From Chryseobacterium sp. G0186 (GTDB lineage Bacteria > Bacteroidota > Bacteroidia > Flavobacteriales > Weeksellaceae): a DNA stretch of 64,000 nt. The number at the start of each line of letters is the position of its first letter. Within the stretch, counting starts at the first letter, position 1. A model generated the notes under the pieces. It searched no databases, was not told where the DNA came from, and saw only the letters and a list, made by a program, of their open reading frames with translations. The translations under genes were made by a program, and so were the position numbers. Location of the stretch: positions 806,001 through 870,000 of the forward strand of contig NZ_CP033918.1 of assembly GCF_003815675.1 (NCBI RefSeq), read 5' to 3'. Below are positions 61,266-64,000 of this stretch, piece by piece.

Positions 61266-61294
61266 ATCCCCGAAACTTTTTAAGTGACGGGGAT
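61266..61294. terminator. Hairpin inside the right end of the IS1182 element
   Basis: ATCCCCG (61266-61272) and CGGGGAT (61288-61294), perfect 7-bp stem, flanked by A and T runs. It lies upstream of the transposase start and would stop read-through from neighbouring genes into the element. Confidence 0.65.
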
Positions 61295-61337
61295 ATTTTT
61301 TGAGACTTTTTAGACAGCCTCTTAAAGATGATAAATA

Positions 61338-62255
61338 TTACTTTTTAATAAATTTTTCAGTAAAATTCCCTTTATCTGTTTCTACATTTAGCAAATATTC
61401 ACCGGCAAGTAGACTCCTTACGTCTACCTTTCCATCATTTAATTTAACTTCCATTCTTTTTCCGGTAAGGTCATACACTGTAGCATATTTAATTTTACTT
61501 GACGAATTAATCTGTAAAAAATCTGTTACTGGATTAGGGTACAATATTATTTCTTTCGCATTAACAGCTGTTTCCTTAACGGCCATTACTGTTTCAGTAT
61601 TTACCTTAATATGATCAATATAAGCCACTCCAAATGCATTATTGTGAACAAATCGCAGTTGATCAATATTAGAGGATGAATTTGCAGTTCCTGTATAAAT
61701 CAAGACCTCATTAAGGTAATACCTGATATCCATAGCGGTTCCTACTACCATACATCTATACCATGTATCGGATGTCCAGACTCCAGAGGTAGAAATAAGA
61801 TTCTGAATACCAGAAATAGTTTTTAAAACGTTTATGATTCCATTTTTATCAAAATCCAACCTTACAATATTCTGTTCTGTAACGCTGTTCACTCCCTGAA
61901 ATCCAAACACAGAGCCATTAAGCTGGGAGATATTAATATCAAATGAAACCGAAAAATTGGTAGGTACAAGTGGTGTTGACAGGTTATAAAACCCACCAAT
62001 AATAGGTTCTGGCTGAGTCCCATAGGTAGGTTCCCTAACGAGTTTCAGGGAGCTATTTCCATGAGTAGCATTGTCTGTGCAGATAATCTGATGGGTTACA
62101 TTTTCAGGAGTTCCTCCTGTTGGAGTACTGATCCACGCCCCTTGTCCGTGGATATTTCCGTCTGTAAATCCCTCGTTATTCTCAAAGGAAGTCATTTGCT
62201 GGGCAAAAGAGAATGCCGCAAATAAGGAAAATGCGATTGAGTAGTATTTTTTCAT
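61338..62255 (-). CDS. T9SS type A sorting-domain protein, lectin/LamG-like
   Basis: A 305-residue secreted protein: signal MKKYYSIAFSLFAAFSFAQ; a jelly-roll-like domain (about 22-220) with SFENNEGFTDGNIHGQGAWIST, NFSVSFDINISQLNGSVFGFQGVN and IDQLRFVHNNAFGVAYIDHIKVN; then a T9SS type A sorting domain (about 232-305) ending LLNVETDKGNFTEKFIKK. It is probably a surface carbohydrate-binding or adhesin-like cargo. Its stop codon lies 14 bp from the IS1182 element, so its original terminator is gone and the IS end hairpin replaces it. Confidence 0.83.
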   Translation of the reverse strand: MKKYYSIAFSLFAAFSFAQQMTSFENNEGFTDGNIHGQGAWISTPTGGTPENVTHQIICTDNATHGNSSLKLVREPTYGTQPEPIIGGFYNLSTPLVPTNFSVSFDINISQLNGSVFGFQGVNSVTEQNIVRLDFDKNGIINVLKTISGIQNLISTSGVWTSDTWYRCMVVGTAMDIRYYLNEVLIYTGTANSSSNIDQLRFVHNNAFGVAYIDHIKVNTETVMAVKETAVNAKEIILYPNPVTDFLQINSSSKIKYATVYDLTGKRMEVKLNDGKVDVRSLLAGEYLLNVETDKGNFTEKFIKK

Positions 62256-62412
62256 ATGATTACAAGTTTGGAATAAAAATATGAACTTTCCACATAAGGT
62301 GAAATATCTATTGATAAATAAATAGTAAATATTTTATTATCAATGAATTTAATTTTAAAATTCACTAAAAACCTTATTTAAATCGCAATATAGCCTTGAA
62401 AATAAACAAAAA

Positions 62413-62444
62413 AATAAGACATCTCTTTGCAGAAATGCCTTATT
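62413..62444 (-). terminator. Terminator of the M20 dipeptidase gene
   Basis: AATAAGACATCTC (62413-62425) pairs with GAAATGCCTTATT (62432-62444), two G-U type mismatches; the minus strand continues into TTTTTTTG. Confidence 0.75.
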
Positions 62445-62464
62445 CTATATTATGTATACTCTAA

Positions 62465-63844
62465 TTACTTTGAATAATTTTCAAAAAACAATGGAATACT
62501 TTCAATTCCTTTATAGAAATTAAATAATCCATAGTGCTCGTTCGGAGAGTGAATCGCATCTGAATCCAACCCAAAGCCCATCAATACTGATTTAGCGCCA
62601 AGAACCTTTTCAAACATGGATGTAATTGGAATACTTCCTCCACTTCTGTAAGGTAATACTTCTTTACCAAATGCAGTTTCCATGGCTTTCTTAGCTGCCA
62701 AGAATTCCTTGGTATCACTTTGCAATACATAAGGCATACCTCCGTGATGAGGAGTTACTTTAACCTTTACTGTATCTGGTGCAATTTTTTCAAAATACTT
62801 CGTGAACTTCTCGGTAATTTCCTCCGGAGTCTGGTAAGGAACCAAACGCATTGAAATTTTAGCAAAGGCCTTTGATGGAATAACTGTTTTAGCTCCTTCT
62901 CCGGTATATCCGCCCCAAATACCATTACAGTCTAACGTAGGTCGAATGGAAGCTCTTTCAAGGGTAGTATATCCTTTTTCACCTTCTATATTGCTTAATC
63001 CTATTGATTTTTTATATTCTTCAGGATTGTCTTTCAACTTATTCATTTCTGTTCTGTCTGAATCAGATACCACTTCTACATTGTCATAGAAACCATCAAT
63101 GGTAATATGACCATCTTCATCAATCAGATTGGCAATCATTCTGGAAAGTACATGGATAGGGTTTGGAACTGCACCACCGTAAAGTCCTGAATGCAGGTCT
63201 CTATTAGGTCCTTCTACTTCTACTTCCACATAGCTTAATCCTCTTAATCCCGTTGTCACAGTAGGCTGTTCATTGCTATAAATATGAGTATCTGAAATCA
63301 GGATACAGTCGCAAGATAACTTTTCTTTATTTTCATTCACAAAGTCACCCAGGCTTACAGATCCTACTTCTTCTTCCCCTTCTAAGATAAACTTAACGTT
63401 GCAAGGAAGTGTATTGGTTCTCATCATCGCTTCAAATGCTTTAAGGTGCATAAAGAACTGCCCTTTATCATCTGCTGAACCTCTTGCAAAGATTGCTCCC
63501 TCAGGATGAAGTTCAGTTTTTTCAATATATGGTTCAAAAGGAGGTTTTCTCCATAATTCCAATGGATCTGCCGGCTGCACGTCATAATGTCCGTATACCA
63601 GTACCGTTGGCAGGGTTGAGTCAATAATTTTTTCTCCAAAAACAATAGGATATCCTTTTGTTTCGCATATTTCAACATTATCAGCTCCTGCATTTTTAAG
63701 GAATCCTGCGCATACATCTGCACACTTCAACACGTCATTTTTATAAGCAGGATCTGCAGAAATGGAAGGAATTCTCAATAACTCAAATAATTCATCTACG
63801 AAACGCTGTTTGTTTTCGTTAATATAATTTAATGTCTCTTGCAT
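62465..63844 (-). CDS. M20-family dipeptidase
   Basis: A 459-residue zinc exopeptidase from ATG 63844 (the frame further up to 63919 is not coding-like; MQETLNYINENKQRFVDELFELLRIPSISADP is the usual start). Two-metal ligands are seen in YGHYDVQP (His86, Asp88), GSADDKG (Asp125) and EGEEEVGS (Glu157-159), with further His in the DLHSGLYGG and PNEHYG regions. The dimerisation/lid domain is in the middle. It hydrolyses dipeptides in the cytoplasm as part of peptide nutrition; the relative of peptidase V or carnosinase-type CNDP. Single-gene unit. Confidence 0.93.
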   Translation of the reverse strand: MQETLNYINENKQRFVDELFELLRIPSISADPAYKNDVLKCADVCAGFLKNAGADNVEICETKGYPIVFGEKIIDSTLPTVLVYGHYDVQPADPLELWRKPPFEPYIEKTELHPEGAIFARGSADDKGQFFMHLKAFEAMMRTNTLPCNVKFILEGEEEVGSVSLGDFVNENKEKLSCDCILISDTHIYSNEQPTVTTGLRGLSYVEVEVEGPNRDLHSGLYGGAVPNPIHVLSRMIANLIDEDGHITIDGFYDNVEVVSDSDRTEMNKLKDNPEEYKKSIGLSNIEGEKGYTTLERASIRPTLDCNGIWGGYTGEGAKTVIPSKAFAKISMRLVPYQTPEEITEKFTKYFEKIAPDTVKVKVTPHHGGMPYVLQSDTKEFLAAKKAMETAFGKEVLPYRSGGSIPITSMFEKVLGAKSVLMGFGLDSDAIHSPNEHYGLFNFYKGIESIPLFFENYSK

Positions 63845-63968
63845 TGTAAAGATTTGTTTGGTTAAAATTAAAAAAAAAGCACTGTAGAGCCAAGCAAAAA
63901 CAGAGGATTTTATAAACAAGCAGCTTACTTCCCTGTAATTAACCCATTAGCTATTTTTTTAATAAAAA

Positions 63969-63990
63969 TGCCCTGTGTAGAAACAGGGCA
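63969..63990 (-). terminator. Terminator of an off-window minus-strand gene
   Basis: TGCCCTGT (63969-63976) and ACAGGGCA (63983-63990) form an 8-bp perfect stem with loop GTAGAA; the minus strand continues with TTTTTATT. It belongs to a gene beyond base 64000. Confidence 0.75.
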
Positions 63991-64000
63991 ATTGTATATT

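Larger units (their letters stand above)
59530..61323 (-). mobile_element. IS1182-family insertion sequence (long variant)
   Basis: Ends AAGAGGCTGTCCAAAAAG (59530-59547) and CTTTTTAGACAGCCTCTT (61306-61323, inverse) match except for one base. It lies 16 bp beyond the IS3 element. The left end has CAGCCTCT also close by (59561 region), so GAGGCTG...CAGCCTC forms a hairpin with T-run. A further hairpin at 61266-61294 near the right end would stop transcription entering from outside. No sure target duplication (A-rich flanks). One intact transposase gene. Length 1794 bp. Confidence 0.87.

Overview
The window looks like chromosome of a low-GC Flavobacteriia species, most likely Chryseobacterium or a close Weeksellaceae relative. 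Four proteins end in type IX secretion (T9SS) type A sorting domains. The SRP RNA gene and many CDSs sit behind the Bacteroidota promoter signature TTG-N18/20-TAnnTTTG. Bacteroidota-type families (DUF2931, DUF4199, DUF4286, DUF4920, DUF2807, a subtype-iii-like TssE/TssF pair) are common, and isoprenoids appear to come from the mevalonate pathway. No tRNA, rRNA, CRISPR array or prophage was recognised.

Layout. 1-9 kb: atpD (cut by the window edge), ribF, a DUF2931 membrane protein, small metabolic and stress genes (glutathione peroxidase, LolA-like) and kdsB. 9-18 kb: PAP2 phosphatase, aminotransferase, phospho-sugar mutase, DUF2807 lipoprotein, a polyprenyl-phosphate-type glycosyltransferase, and the small SRP RNA at 17975. 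18-25 kb: a minus-strand menaquinone block (menB, menA, SRPBCC protein, small membrane protein, UPF0173 hydrolase), then a TPR protein and gyrA. 25.9-27.4 kb: an IS1182-family element. 27-33 kb: small lipoproteins, a GNAT/DUF421 pair, an unannotated 44-aa double-glycine, four-Cys peptide gene at 29475-29609, and uvrA. 33.6-36 kb: an isolated tssE-tssF pair. 36-41 kb: amino acid permease, DUF4920, M14 peptidase, then about 950 bp of gene-free AT-rich DNA full of TACA-NN-TGTA dyads ahead of a small XRE-type regulator. 41-50 kb: proline dehydrogenase, mevalonate kinase with a UbiA-type prenyltransferase, a T9SS metalloprotease, a UMF1-type transporter and a thiolase. 50-55 kb: nucleoside permease, bifunctional nuclease, etfB-etfA and an SDR. 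55.7-62.3 kb: three short T9SS cargo genes interrupted by an IS3 element and a second IS1182 element lying 16 bp apart. 62.5-64 kb: an M20 dipeptidase and the terminator of an off-window gene.

Functional links. Thiolase, EtfAB, proline dehydrogenase, menaquinone synthesis and ATP synthase together outline an aerobic respiratory metabolism fed by amino and fatty acids. KdsB, the GT2 enzyme and the phospho-sugar mutase feed envelope polysaccharide. The four T9SS proteins are surface or secreted cargo. Accessory signal is concentrated at 25.9-30.3 kb, 39.4-40.9 kb and 55.7-61.3 kb. The least ordinary items are the operator/promoter array before the XRE regulator, the hidden Cys-rich GG-leader peptide, the orphan TssE/TssF pair, and a canonical A_AAA_AAC frameshift site in the IS3 element.
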